DNA of 57,491 nt from Arthrobacter sp. efr-133-R2A-120 (GTDB lineage: Bacteria > Actinomycetota > Actinomycetes > Actinomycetales > Micrococcaceae): assembly GCF_030209835.1 (NCBI RefSeq), contig NZ_JARVRF010000069.1, forward strand, positions 1 through 57,491. The letters are read 5' to 3'. The position numbers were made by a program, and so were the translations under genes. This document shows positions 16,144 to 24,676 of the stretch, piece after piece (the first letter of the stretch is position 1; each line of letters begins with the position of its first letter). Under the pieces are notes generated by a model. It was not told where the DNA came from. It worked only from the letters and a program-made list of their open reading frames with translations, and did no database searches.

Positions 16144-16818
16144 CTACCCGAGAAGCCTGCGTTCGTAGGCGAATGCCACCAGCTGAAGCCTTGTGCGCAG
16201 CCCCAGCTTGCTGAGGACACTGCGCAGATGGGATTTCACTGTGGCCTCGGAGACAAACAGGCTTTGCGCCATCTCGGCGTTCCCTAAGCCTTTGGCCGCC
16301 AGCAGGAACACATCCCGCTCGCGTGGAGACAGCTCGTCCATCGCGGCGAGGTCCGGCCCGGCGACCGGCACCGTCCTGGCTGCGTGCTGGAAGAGCTCGT
16401 GAACCGAACCAGGCGCGATCACCGAGTATCCCGAATACACGGTTCGGATGGCGGCCAGGAGGAATTCCGGTTCCGCACTCTTGAGCAGGTACCCGCTCGC
16501 TCCCGCCTGCACGGCTTCAACCACGGCCTGGTCCCTGTTGAAGGTGGTCAGGGCAATGATCTTTGGCTTGTCCGCTCCCGCCGCATCGGCTTCCTCCGTG
16601 ATGCGGCGCGTGGCCTCGACTCCATCCAGCACGGGCATCCGAAGGTCCATCAGCATGACGTCCGGCCGCTGCTCGGCCGCGAGCATCACGGCTTGTTCGC
16701 CGTCGTCGGCCTCCCAGGCCATGTCCATGTCCGCCTGGCTCTGCACCAGCATGCGGATGCCGGAACGGAACAGTGGTTGGTCGTCCACTAAGGCAACCGT
16801 GATGGGTGTTTCAGCCAC
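16144..16818 (-). CDS. NarL/LuxR-type response regulator
   Basis: 224 residues. The receiver domain has VDDQPLFRSGIRML, the phospho-acceptor Asp in DVMLMDLRMPVLDG, Thr in IALTTF and Lys in GYLLKSAEPE. The C-terminal LuxR HTH is LSPRERDVFLLAAKGLGNAE plus SEATVKSHLRSVLSKLGLR. The GTG start at 16818 overlaps the kinase stop by 8 bp, with GGGGAAG upstream. Regulator and kinase are co-translated partners; the target genes are not indicated. Confidence 0.92.
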   Translation of the reverse strand: MAETPITVALVDDQPLFRSGIRMLVQSQADMDMAWEADDGEQAVMLAAEQRPDVMLMDLRMPVLDGVEATRRITEEADAAGADKPKIIALTTFNRDQAVVEAVQAGASGYLLKSAEPEFLLAAIRTVYSGYSVIAPGSVHELFQHAARTVPVAGPDLAAMDELSPRERDVFLLAAKGLGNAEMAQSLFVSEATVKSHLRSVLSKLGLRTRLQLVAFAYERRLLG

Positions 16819-18211
16819 GTCCGATGCTTCCCCGCTCAGGGCCCGACGACGGCGAGGCGCCCTCGAGAGCCAGCGCCGGCTCCTGCTCCAGCCCCTTGGC
16901 GGACGAAACACCCTCCTCTTCCGCCCCACCTTCCGGAAGGAGCGCTGCCGGGCGCGATCCATAGGGGATGAAGACCGTCACGCGGAACTGCTCGCCGTCG
17001 GGCCCGGAACTGAGCCAGCCTCCGGCTAGATGCGCACGCTCGCGCATTCCGGGAATGCCGCGCCCCACGCGCTCGGCGGCACCGCCGTCGTCCGTCCCCC
17101 CAATCGAAACGGACGCCGGCAATTCCGAAGCAACGTGCATGGTCAGCCCTGGGCCGCTCCAGTCGAAGTGAAGGCGCACGGCCGTGCCGCGTCCTCCGTG
17201 CTTGAGGGCGTTCGTCAAGCACTCCTGCACAATCCGGAATACGGCGAGTTGCTGGCCCGCGCCAAGGTCCACCGGGGTTCCGGTTTCGCTCTGCTGGACC
17301 TTGAGGCTCCCCTGCCGCATCCGCTCGACAAGAGGCCCGACGTCGGTGAGCCGGGGCTGCGGAGTTACCAGGCCGTCGTCGCGCACTCCTTCAATGACGC
17401 GCTGGGCGTCCACCAATGCGTGGCGGGCCGATACCGCGATGTTCTCCAAAGCGTCGAGCACTGCCTTGGGTTGGTCTTGGCTGAGGTAGCGGGTGCCGTC
17501 GGCTTGCGCGGCGATCACTGCGAGCGAATGCGCCAAGACGTCGTGGAGATCCCGGGCGATCCGTGTGCGCTCCTGCTCCACGACCAGCTCGACTTCGGTC
17601 TCCTTGAGGTTTGCCTGGACGAGGTTCCGGGCTTTGAAAAGACTTCCGCGTTCTTCGTAAAGGCGCAGGGCGAGGCCCGCTGCGGCGCAACCAGCTGCGA
17701 TGAGGAAAAGGAACGAGAAGACCTGCCAGCCGTTGTTGGCCAGGGCGAATCTGTCGCCCATAAATAACGGGCGGAACCAGCCAACGCCCTGCCCGTAGCG
17801 CCACGACAACATCATGAAAACCATTACACCGGCGAAAGCCACGTTGCTCCCGGCGACAACAAATTGCAGACGACCCCTCGCAGTCCACATCGAAAACCCC
17901 AAGGCAATGAATGAGCCCAAGTAAATCGCCCAATCATTGGAATCAGGCTCCGGGATGAAGTACACCAACTGACCCATTAGCAAGACGGCCGTGAATCCCA
18001 GAGAGAGCGCGGGGCGCCATGCCGAGACAGCAATGGCGAAGGTGGTCAAGATCAGTATCGAAAATCTTGACAGAATAAGCTTCCACAATTCGGCCCAATG
18101 GGGAAGCCATGCCGCCATAAATCCCAGTTCCGCCACGCACCACAGTGCGAAGAAAATGACGGCCGCCGCAGGGGCGCCCCAATGCCGTACAACTTTCAGT
18201 GTCTGTTCCAT
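16811..18211 (-). CDS. Sensor histidine kinase (HisKA_3, NarL partner)
   Basis: 466 residues. About six N-terminal membrane helices occupy the first ~190 residues, followed by a linker coiled coil, the H-box RIARDLHDVLAHSLAVIAAQ, the N-box IVQECLTNALKHGG and the G-box GRGIPGMRERA. The extracellular loops are short, so a membrane or intramembrane signal is likely. A ~45-residue Glu/Ser/Pro tail follows the ATPase domain. The ATG at 18211 with AGGGTGG upstream is preferred over a start 24 bp earlier. Confidence 0.9.
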   Translation of the reverse strand: MEQTLKVVRHWGAPAAAVIFFALWCVAELGFMAAWLPHWAELWKLILSRFSILILTTFAIAVSAWRPALSLGFTAVLLMGQLVYFIPEPDSNDWAIYLGSFIALGFSMWTARGRLQFVVAGSNVAFAGVMVFMMLSWRYGQGVGWFRPLFMGDRFALANNGWQVFSFLFLIAAGCAAAGLALRLYEERGSLFKARNLVQANLKETEVELVVEQERTRIARDLHDVLAHSLAVIAAQADGTRYLSQDQPKAVLDALENIAVSARHALVDAQRVIEGVRDDGLVTPQPRLTDVGPLVERMRQGSLKVQQSETGTPVDLGAGQQLAVFRIVQECLTNALKHGGRGTAVRLHFDWSGPGLTMHVASELPASVSIGGTDDGGAAERVGRGIPGMRERAHLAGGWLSSGPDGEQFRVTVFIPYGSRPAALLPEGGAEEEGVSSAKGLEQEPALALEGASPSSGPERGSIGRG

Positions 18212-18320
18212 GTCAGCCACCCTATCCACGGCCAAGCACGCGGGACCGCCGATTCCGCGCTCCGGCGTTCGATCTCCACCCGGAAGCCAGCGGATTCATC
18301 CTTGGAGCCAACGCGAGATG

Positions 18321-18420
18321 TGAGCGAGCGTCAGTCGAAAGGGCGCCAAAGGTGAGCGAGCGTCAGTCGATGCAAACCCTCGCTCATATATCCGGCCCAA
18401 ATCCCAAACCCTCGCTCACC
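18321..18420. repeat. 32-bp-period GCTCGCTCA repeats, locus 1
   Basis: TGAGCGAGCGTC occurs at 18321 and 18353, exactly 32 bp apart. The reverse-oriented AAACCCTCGCTCA occurs at 18374 and 18406, again 32 bp apart. The cluster fills much of the gap between the malic enzyme terminator and the 5' end of the histidine kinase gene. No gene is seen in 18236-18462. Confidence 0.75.
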
Positions 18421-18462
18421 AGCGCTGAAGTTGGTCCCCGAGAACGACGGCGGAACAAAAGA

Positions 18463-18502
18463 ACGACGGCGACCCTCCCCAGCACGGGAGGGTCGCCGTC
18501 GT
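18463..18502 (-). terminator. Terminator of malic enzyme gene
   Basis: A 17-bp perfect stem: ACGACGGCGACCCTCCC at 18463-18479 pairs with 18486-18502 around a 6-nt loop. On the minus strand it is followed by TTCTTTTGTT. It lies 25 bp past the malic enzyme stop, so this is a strong intrinsic terminator. Confidence 0.85.
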
Positions 18503-18527
18503 CGGCTCGTTGGATTAAGCGCGCGGG

Positions 18528-19721
18528 CTATTCAGCCGCCGCCGCAACTGCCGCCGTAACCGCAGGAGCGACACGGGGATCCAGCGGGCTGGGCACGATG
18601 TAATCGGCGGAGAGTTCTTCCTCGGCCAGCGCGGCGATGGCGCGGGCTGCGGCGATCTTCATGGCCGGAGTGATGCGACGTGCGCCAGCGTCCAAGGCTC
18701 CGCGGAAAATTCCGGGGAAGGCAAGGACGTTGTTGATCTGGTTCGGGAAGTCGCTCCGGCCGGTGGCCACGACGGCCGCGTACTTGACGGCGACCTCGGG
18801 CAGGACTTCCGGGTCCGGGTTGGACAGGGCGAACACGATCGAATTCTCGTTCATGAGCTTCAAGTGTTCCTCGGCCAGCTTGGACGAGGAAACGCCGATG
18901 AACACGTCGGCGCCCTGCAGTGCCTCCGCGGGTCCGCCGGAAAGGGCGCGGGGGTTGGTGCGCTGGGCGAAGCGGGCCTTGACGCTGCCTGAATCCGCCA
19001 CCAGGTCGGCGCGCTCGGAGTTGATGATCCCCTTGGAATCCAGAAGGACGACGTCCTTGACGCCCGCGGTCAGCAGGATCTCGGAGACGGCGATGCCCGC
19101 GGCACCCGCACCGGAGACCACAACTTTCAGTCCCTCAAGCTCACGGCCGGTCACCTTGGCGGCGTTGGTCAAGGCTGCGAGAACCACGACGGCGGTGCCG
19201 TGCTGGTCATCGTGCATGACAGGGCAGTCGAGGGCTTCGATGAGGCGCTCTTCGAGTTCGAAGCAGCGGGGCGCGGAGATGTCTTCGAGGTTGACTGCAC
19301 CGAAGCTCGGACGCAGGCGGACAAGGGTCTCGATGATTTCGTCCACGTTGGTGGTGTTGAGGACCAAGGGGATGGAGTCGAGGTCGCCGAAGGCCTTGAA
19401 GAGCGCGGACTTTCCTTCCATGACCGGGAGGGAAGCGCTGGGTCCGATGTCGCCCAGGCCCAGGACCGCGGTGCCATCGCTGACGACCACCACGAGGCGC
19501 TCGGCCCACGTGTGGGTGCGTGCAAGCTCGGGGTTGGCGTGGATCGCTCGGCTCACCTCGGCGACGCCGGGAGTGTAGGCGATGGAAAGGTCCCGCTTGT
19601 TCAAAAGCGGCACGGTGCTGGACACGGAGAGCTTGCCGCCTTCGTGGGCGCTGAAGATTTCCTCTTCGCTCAGCGCCAGGGCAGTCAGATTCTGTTCAGG
19701 GGTGATGGTCTCGACGGACAC
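18528..19721 (-). CDS. NAD(P)-dependent malic enzyme
   Basis: 397 residues of the short bacterial malic enzyme class. Seen are IAYTPGVAEVSRAI with the catalytic Tyr, the metal/substrate motif DDQHGTAVVVLAAL, and the nucleotide loop VVSGAGAAGIAV. It decarboxylates malate to pyruvate; NAD versus NADP preference cannot be read safely. It is monocistronic, with a strong terminator after it and a GntR-type palindrome about 205 bp upstream. Confidence 0.93.
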   Translation of the reverse strand: MSVETITPEQNLTALALSEEEIFSAHEGGKLSVSSTVPLLNKRDLSIAYTPGVAEVSRAIHANPELARTHTWAERLVVVVSDGTAVLGLGDIGPSASLPVMEGKSALFKAFGDLDSIPLVLNTTNVDEIIETLVRLRPSFGAVNLEDISAPRCFELEERLIEALDCPVMHDDQHGTAVVVLAALTNAAKVTGRELEGLKVVVSGAGAAGIAVSEILLTAGVKDVVLLDSKGIINSERADLVADSGSVKARFAQRTNPRALSGGPAEALQGADVFIGVSSSKLAEEHLKLMNENSIVFALSNPDPEVLPEVAVKYAAVVATGRSDFPNQINNVLAFPGIFRGALDAGARRITPAMKIAAARAIAALAEEELSADYIVPSPLDPRVAPAVTAAVAAAAE

Positions 19722-19926
19722 GTCGTTGTCTCCTCAGGCTAGCCGTGAACCCACGGCACAATTCGGGCAGGTATAGAGGCTTCGGTGCCGGACCAAGGGT
19801 GGCTGGTCCGTGCGGTGAAACTCCTGCGGATATGGGCTGCTAGCCGCTTGGGTCCTGTCTTCGTAGACAGGGGCCTGATAGGAAGACTAGAGACATCCAG
19901 TCATAAACTCATACTTTTGGTCGTAG

Positions 19927-19938
19927 TGGTCTAGACCA
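19927..19938. promoter_or_regulatory. GntR-type palindrome upstream of malic enzyme
   Basis: TGGTCTAGACCA is a perfect 12-bp palindrome of the kind bound by FadR/LldR-type GntR regulators. The gap 19722-19960 also holds a small hairpin, CCTGTCT-TCGT-AGACAGG at 19854-19871, probably in the malic enzyme leader. No gene is seen in the gap. Confidence 0.4.
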
Positions 19939-19960
19939 ATTACGTTGATTCCCGGAAAAG

Positions 19961-20563
19961 CTACGCGTCCGCAATCAACTTGCAGGCGTTCTTGAGGTCC
20001 TTCTCGGCGTCGAAAAGTGAGATCCGGCGGCAGTTGACGGACTGGACCAGACCACTGATTACGTGGAGCAGAATCCGGGCCCGCCCGGTGTCGCCGATCG
20101 CGGCCGCGACCATCTCGGCCGAGAGCACCCCGATATCGCGCAAGAGTACGGGGATGTCACCGTCGCGGGTGTCCCACGTGCGGGACAGACAGTGTTCGAC
20201 TGCGGGTTGCATGACCCGCATGTGGAAGATCTCCATCCCGAGACCGGTGAGCTCTTGCTGGCTGCACCTCGAAGATGCCGGCTTGGCGTCGTTGAGTTCC
20301 CGGAGCTGCTGCCGGTAGACGGCGAGCATCAGATGGACCGTGGACGGAAAGTAACGGTAGAGCGTCCCGAGCGGAACGTGCGCCCGAGTGGATACATCCG
20401 AGAGGCTCACAGTATCGAACTGCCGCTGGGCGAATCCCGCGGCAGTCTTCAGTATCCGGGCGTAGCGCAATAGCTGTCTCGGCGTGGTGGGAGCAGCCGC
20501 CATTTGGGGCAACCCCGCGGCCAGATCCAGCGAATACGGTTCCAAGGAGTTCGGTTCGGACAT
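19961..20563 (-). CDS. TetR family transcriptional regulator (KstR-like)
   Basis: 200 residues. The HTH contains FDTVSLSDVSTRAHVPLGTL followed by YRYFPSTVHLMLAVYRQQL; the C-terminal region with VISGLVQSVNCRRISLFDAE is like the lipid-catabolism TetR group. A longer in-frame start at 20638 is possible; neither start has a convincing ribosome site. It lies downstream of an MFS gene on the same strand (gap of 46-121 bp depending on start), so it may be part of that transcript and control it. Confidence 0.8.
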   Translation of the reverse strand: MSEPNSLEPYSLDLAAGLPQMAAAPTTPRQLLRYARILKTAAGFAQRQFDTVSLSDVSTRAHVPLGTLYRYFPSTVHLMLAVYRQQLRELNDAKPASSRCSQQELTGLGMEIFHMRVMQPAVEHCLSRTWDTRDGDIPVLLRDIGVLSAEMVAAAIGDTGRARILLHVISGLVQSVNCRRISLFDAEKDLKNACKLIADA

Positions 20564-20684
20564 TTCCGGCGTTCTGTTGGTTTGGGCTTCGTTCGGGGAG
20601 ATTGCGCGGCCCCCCATAGACCGAGCGCGTCCTGACAATGATACGGCAGCAAGTTGTCAGTTCCCTGAGAACGGATTCCCAGGT

Positions 20685-22013
20685 CTATGCGACGCCCTTG
20701 ATCTTCACCACGAATACCGCTCCTAGCAAGCCAATGACAGCTGCGGCCACATACAGCGAGACGTACCCACCCCAGAACACAACGAAAACGGAGGCAATCG
20801 CCGGCGCAATCACCTGCGGCAAAGAATTCGCCACGTTGATAACCCCGAGGTCCCTGCCCCGGTCCAGCGCAGTGGGGAGCACCTGGGTAATGAGCGCGAA
20901 GTCGACCGCGAGGTACGCGCCAAAGCCGATGCCGAGCACCACCGCGCCGGCAATGGCGCCCGTCCACGTGGGTTCGAACGCGAGGATCAGGCTTGCGATC
21001 GAAATGACGATGGAGGAAACAATCACCAGAGGTTTGCGTTTGCCCATGCGGTCGCTGATGGCACCGCCCACCACACTGGTGATGATCACCATCACGGCAT
21101 AGAGGCCAGTCAGGATGAGGACCCCGAACTCAGGCTTGAGGCCCTGGGTCTCCTCGAGATGCACGGCATCCTTGAGGAAGAACAGCAAGTACAACGTGAC
21201 CATGTGGTTGCCGATATTGACCAGCAGGCGCGTCAACCAGGCCCACGCGAAGTCCGGGTATTTGACGGGCGAGATCCAAAATCCCTTGACGAATGTCCAG
21301 AGTTTGAACGGTGGCCTGGCCTCCGGAACGAGAGGCACGTCGCCACTCTTGAAAAGGTAAAGCACGACACCGGCCAGCAGCGCGGCAGCACACACGATGT
21401 AGCCGAGGGCAAAGTTCCCCGAAACTACGGAAGCGATCACAGCACCCGCGAGAATGCCCACGGTCTGGCCCATGGCCGCAAGGCCGCCGACCGCGCCGCG
21501 TTGGGGCACCGGCACTCGATCCGGAATAGCCGCTGTGATGGCCGCATAGGCTCCATTACAGCCGGCCTGGACCAGGCACCACAGAATAGTCATGACCGCC
21601 ACGTTGGGAGCTCCCGCCAAGGCCACCAAGGCTACGACGCCCAAAATGGCACCGAAGAGCACCCAAGGGACGCGCCGTCCGAAGCGGGACGTGGTGCGGT
21701 CGCTGAACGCACCAAAGAGGGGATTCGCGACCATCGACACCGCAGCACCACATCCTGTAACGAGCGCAAGGATGGCTTCCTTCTGGCCCTCATCGAAGTG
21801 GATGGCCTGCTGCCCTAGCAAAACCTGGAGAGGGCCGAAGAAGGCGGCGTTGATGCCCACATTGACGAGCACCACTCCGGTGACCCAGAGAGAGCGGACG
21901 CGCTCCACGGGCTCGGCGAGCGCCGTCGTCGGGCCTTCTGTTCGCGCAAGATCCAGGGCAGGATCCGCCGCCGGTCTTTCAGGCAATGAACCGGGCAGAT
22001 CGGACAGGCTCAT
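20685..22013 (-). CDS. MFS transporter
   Basis: 442 residues with 12 expected membrane segments. The loop GAFSDRTTSRFGRRVPWVLFG between helices 2 and 3 and ISDRMGKRKPLVIVSS in the second half are MFS signatures; the TSRFGRRVPW form resembles the glycoside-pentoside-hexuronide and related sugar carriers. The substrate is unknown. AGGGGAG precedes the ATG. The TetR gene follows on the same strand, and rraA is divergent. Confidence 0.85.
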   Translation of the reverse strand: MSLSDLPGSLPERPAADPALDLARTEGPTTALAEPVERVRSLWVTGVVLVNVGINAAFFGPLQVLLGQQAIHFDEGQKEAILALVTGCGAAVSMVANPLFGAFSDRTTSRFGRRVPWVLFGAILGVVALVALAGAPNVAVMTILWCLVQAGCNGAYAAITAAIPDRVPVPQRGAVGGLAAMGQTVGILAGAVIASVVSGNFALGYIVCAAALLAGVVLYLFKSGDVPLVPEARPPFKLWTFVKGFWISPVKYPDFAWAWLTRLLVNIGNHMVTLYLLFFLKDAVHLEETQGLKPEFGVLILTGLYAVMVIITSVVGGAISDRMGKRKPLVIVSSIVISIASLILAFEPTWTGAIAGAVVLGIGFGAYLAVDFALITQVLPTALDRGRDLGVINVANSLPQVIAPAIASVFVVFWGGYVSLYVAAAVIGLLGAVFVVKIKGVA

Positions 22014-22176
22014 GACGGTACTCCCCTAGCCTCTGGACGTGTGAATTCAGCCTAGCGCCGAGGGAGCCTGCCCGGCTGTCACGAAGGCCCGTATGTGGAC
22101 AACCGGCACATCCAAGACCCGCTAAGGCGAGGCCGCACGCGTTAGGGTAACTCCAACGGACCGAGGAGGATCAACG

Positions 22177-22659
22177 ATGAACAGCCCAGCGAACCCCATC
22201 AACACAGCCGATCTCTACGACGAGCGTGCCGAAGAAGTTGAGTCGATATCACTGCAGTTCCAGGACCTCGGCGGCGTCTCGCACTTCAACGGCCCCGTGC
22301 GCACCATCAAGTGCTTTGAGGACAATGCACTCGTCAAGACCGTCCTGGCAACCCCCGGCGAAGGTGCCGTGCTGGTGGTGGACGGCTACGGCTCCCTGCG
22401 CACCGCCCTCATGGGGGACATGATCGCCGAGAGCGCCGTCGCGAACGGCTGGTCCGGCGTCGTGATCAACGGGGCCATTCGCGATCGCGTGGCTATCGCG
22501 AAGCTGCCTTTGGGCGTCAAGGCACTGGGAAGCAACCCCAAGAAGAGCTCCAAAGTGGGCCGTGGCGAAGTGGACATCCCCTTGGTGATTGACGGAGTGC
22601 ACATCGAACCCGGCAACCTGATCTACTGCGATCCCGACGGGATTCTCATAGAGCGGTGA
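22177..22659 (+). CDS. rraA: RraA family protein (ribonuclease E regulator-type)
   Basis: 160 residues, the length of E. coli RraA (161). It opens with TADLYDERAEEVESISLQFQ and has GEGAVLVVDGYGSLRTALMGD, then GVVINGAIRDR, then LGVKALGSNPKKSSKVGRGE. RraA binds and inhibits RNase E in enterobacteria; many actinobacterial members may instead be aldolases or decarboxylases. The Lys/Ser-rich loop is typical of the RraA branch. CGAGGAGGATC gives a strong ribosome site. It is monocistronic. Confidence 0.85.
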   Translation: MNSPANPINTADLYDERAEEVESISLQFQDLGGVSHFNGPVRTIKCFEDNALVKTVLATPGEGAVLVVDGYGSLRTALMGDMIAESAVANGWSGVVINGAIRDRVAIAKLPLGVKALGSNPKKSSKVGRGEVDIPLVIDGVHIEPGNLIYCDPDGILIER

Positions 22660-22705
22660 CATTTTTCTCTCCAATCGGGTAAGACAGGGAATACAGGAGC
22701 CATTA

Positions 22706-22732
22706 GGATAGTTACTGAAAGCAACTATCCTG
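22706..22732. promoter_or_regulatory. Operator-like inverted repeat before DHA2 exporter
   Basis: AGGATAGTT (22706-22714) and AACTATCCT (22724-22732) are perfect 9-bp arms around 9 nt, ending 33 bp before the exporter start. The ATAGTT...AACTAT core is like MarR-family operators. No MarR gene is adjacent. Confidence 0.5.
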
Positions 22733-22765
22733 CTTAGTCCCCTTACATCCACCCTTGGAGAAGCA

Positions 22766-24418
22766 ATGTCCAACGCCACGCCTGTGCGGGCCGCCGGAGA
22801 GGTCTTGACACACCGTCAGACGCTTACCGTCATGGTGGGCCTCATGCTCGGCATGTTCCTGTCCTCCCTGGACCAGACCATCGTGTCCACGTCCATTTAC
22901 ACGATCGCCAACGACCTCGATGGCCTGTCCCTGCAGGCGTGGGCCACCACGGCCTACCTCATCACCTCCACGGTGAGCACCCCGCTCTACGGCAAGCTCA
23001 GCGACATCTTCGGCCGCCGCCCGTTGTACCTGGCCGCGATCCTGATCTTCTTGGCCGGCTCCCTGTACGCCGGTTCCGTGCACTCCATGACCGAGCTCGC
23101 CATAGCCCGCGGCATCCAGGGAATGGGCGCCGGCGGTCTGCTGGCCCTCGCACTGACCATCATCGGCGACATCGTTGCCCTCAAGGATCGTGCCAAGTAC
23201 CAGGGCTACTTCATGTCCGTCTTTGGCGTCTCCTCGGTGCTCGGACCCGTAGTCGGCGGTGCCTTCGCAGGATCGGCCAACATCCTTGGCTTCGACGGCT
23301 GGCGCTGGGTCTTCTTCATCAACCTGCCCATAGGCCTTGCCGCGCTGGCTGTCGTGTTCTTCTATCTGCACCTGCCCGCGAAGCACGTCAAGCAGAAAAT
23401 CGACTACTGGGGCGCTGGAGCCATCACGCTGGCAATCGTCCCGCTGCTGCTCGTGGCCGAACAAGGCCGCAGCTGGGGCTGGACCTCCGTCAACTCGTGG
23501 ATCTGCTACGGCCTCGGCGTCGTTGGCATCGTGGCGTTCCTGCTGGTTGAGCGGCGTGCCGGCGACTATGCGCTGATCCCCCTGCGGCTCTTCAGGAACA
23601 TCACCTTCGGACTGTCCTCCCTGTTGAACTTCATCATCGGTATCGGCATGTTCGGGGCCATCGCGATGCTCCCGATGTACCTGCAGCTGGTCAAGGGCCT
23701 CACCCCCACCGAGGCGGGCCTCATGATGATCACCTTCACGGTGGGCATCCTCTTCGGTTCCATTACAGCGGGACGGACCATCTCTGCGTCGGGCGTTTTC
23801 CGGATCTTCCCGATCCTCGGCACGGGCATCCTCACCGCCGCCGCCATCGTCATGGGACTGTCCCTCGGCGTGGACACCGGGCTCTGGGTTCCCGGCCTGA
23901 TCGCCGTGTTCTTCGGCATGGGCCTGGGCTTCTGCATGCAGCCGCTCACGTTGGCCATGCAGGTCTCCGTGCCGCCGAAGGACATGGGTGTGGGCACGTC
24001 CACCGCGGCATTCTTCCGTTCCATGGGCGGCGCAGTGGGAACCGCGGTGTTCATCTCGATGCTCTTCAGCCTGGCCGCCGACAAGATCGCTTCAGGCATG
24101 AAGGACGCCATCGGCAACGCCGACTACCTCAAGGTGCTCAAGGATCCCGCGGTTGCCGCGGATCCCGCCAACGCCAAGCTGTACGACTTCTTCAAGAACG
24201 GCGCGACGAACGATTCGCTGAACGACACCAGCTGGCTCCACCATGCCAACCCGGCGCTCACACGGCCCATTCTTGAAGGCTTCGCGCAGTCGATCGACAC
24301 CGTGATGCTGACCGCCGCCGCGCTCACCGGCCTCGCGTTCCTGATCACCTTCGCTTTGCCGAACAAGAAACTCACGGACCCGAAGGCGGCGGCGAAGGAA
24401 TCCGTTTCCGCACACTAA
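22766..24418 (+). CDS. DHA2-family MFS drug exporter (EmrB/QacA type)
   Basis: 550 residues with about 14 membrane helices. The family motifs are MFLSSLDQTIVSTSIYTIAN (motif D1), GKLSDIFGRRPLYL (motif A) and GVSSVLGPVVGGAF (motif C). A long loop before the last helix contains LKDPAVAADPANAKLYDFFK, usual in actinobacterial members. It is expected to export cationic or hydrophobic toxicants by proton antiport. GGAGAAGCA precedes the ATG, and an inverted repeat lies just upstream. Confidence 0.92.
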   Translation: MSNATPVRAAGEVLTHRQTLTVMVGLMLGMFLSSLDQTIVSTSIYTIANDLDGLSLQAWATTAYLITSTVSTPLYGKLSDIFGRRPLYLAAILIFLAGSLYAGSVHSMTELAIARGIQGMGAGGLLALALTIIGDIVALKDRAKYQGYFMSVFGVSSVLGPVVGGAFAGSANILGFDGWRWVFFINLPIGLAALAVVFFYLHLPAKHVKQKIDYWGAGAITLAIVPLLLVAEQGRSWGWTSVNSWICYGLGVVGIVAFLLVERRAGDYALIPLRLFRNITFGLSSLLNFIIGIGMFGAIAMLPMYLQLVKGLTPTEAGLMMITFTVGILFGSITAGRTISASGVFRIFPILGTGILTAAAIVMGLSLGVDTGLWVPGLIAVFFGMGLGFCMQPLTLAMQVSVPPKDMGVGTSTAAFFRSMGGAVGTAVFISMLFSLAADKIASGMKDAIGNADYLKVLKDPAVAADPANAKLYDFFKNGATNDSLNDTSWLHHANPALTRPILEGFAQSIDTVMLTAAALTGLAFLITFALPNKKLTDPKAAAKESVSAH

Positions 24419-24434
24419 TATCTCGAACCGCGTC

Positions 24435-24465
24435 ACGGCAGGCAGTCTTTTGGACTGCCTGCCGT
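24435..24465 (+). terminator. Intrinsic terminator of DHA2 exporter gene
   Basis: ACGGCAGGCAGTC (24435-24447) pairs perfectly with GACTGCCTGCCGT (24453-24465) around a 5-nt loop, 17 bp after the exporter stop. The remaining gap to 24676 shows no gene. Confidence 0.8.
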
Positions 24466-24676
24466 TGTCGTTTCCAGCGTTCGCGCGGTGGAGTGCCCGA
24501 CGGCGGCGCGAAAGTTTGCGCGGCGTGACACTTCCGGTGTGCCTGGCCGCGTTGATTGGAAGTCACGCTGGCGGCGTGCCACACTGTGTAGCGCGAGTGC
24601 ACCGGCGTCCCCGTCGGAATCAGCTGCCGACGACGACCGCGCCGCACAATCCACCACATTTCCCCAAGGGAGAGCC

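Noticed and set aside
22177..22659. The 22177 RraA protein as part of the lactam pathway
   Set aside because: It is 12 kb away on the other strand, has the true RraA length and loop, and lacks the promoter element of the pxp block.
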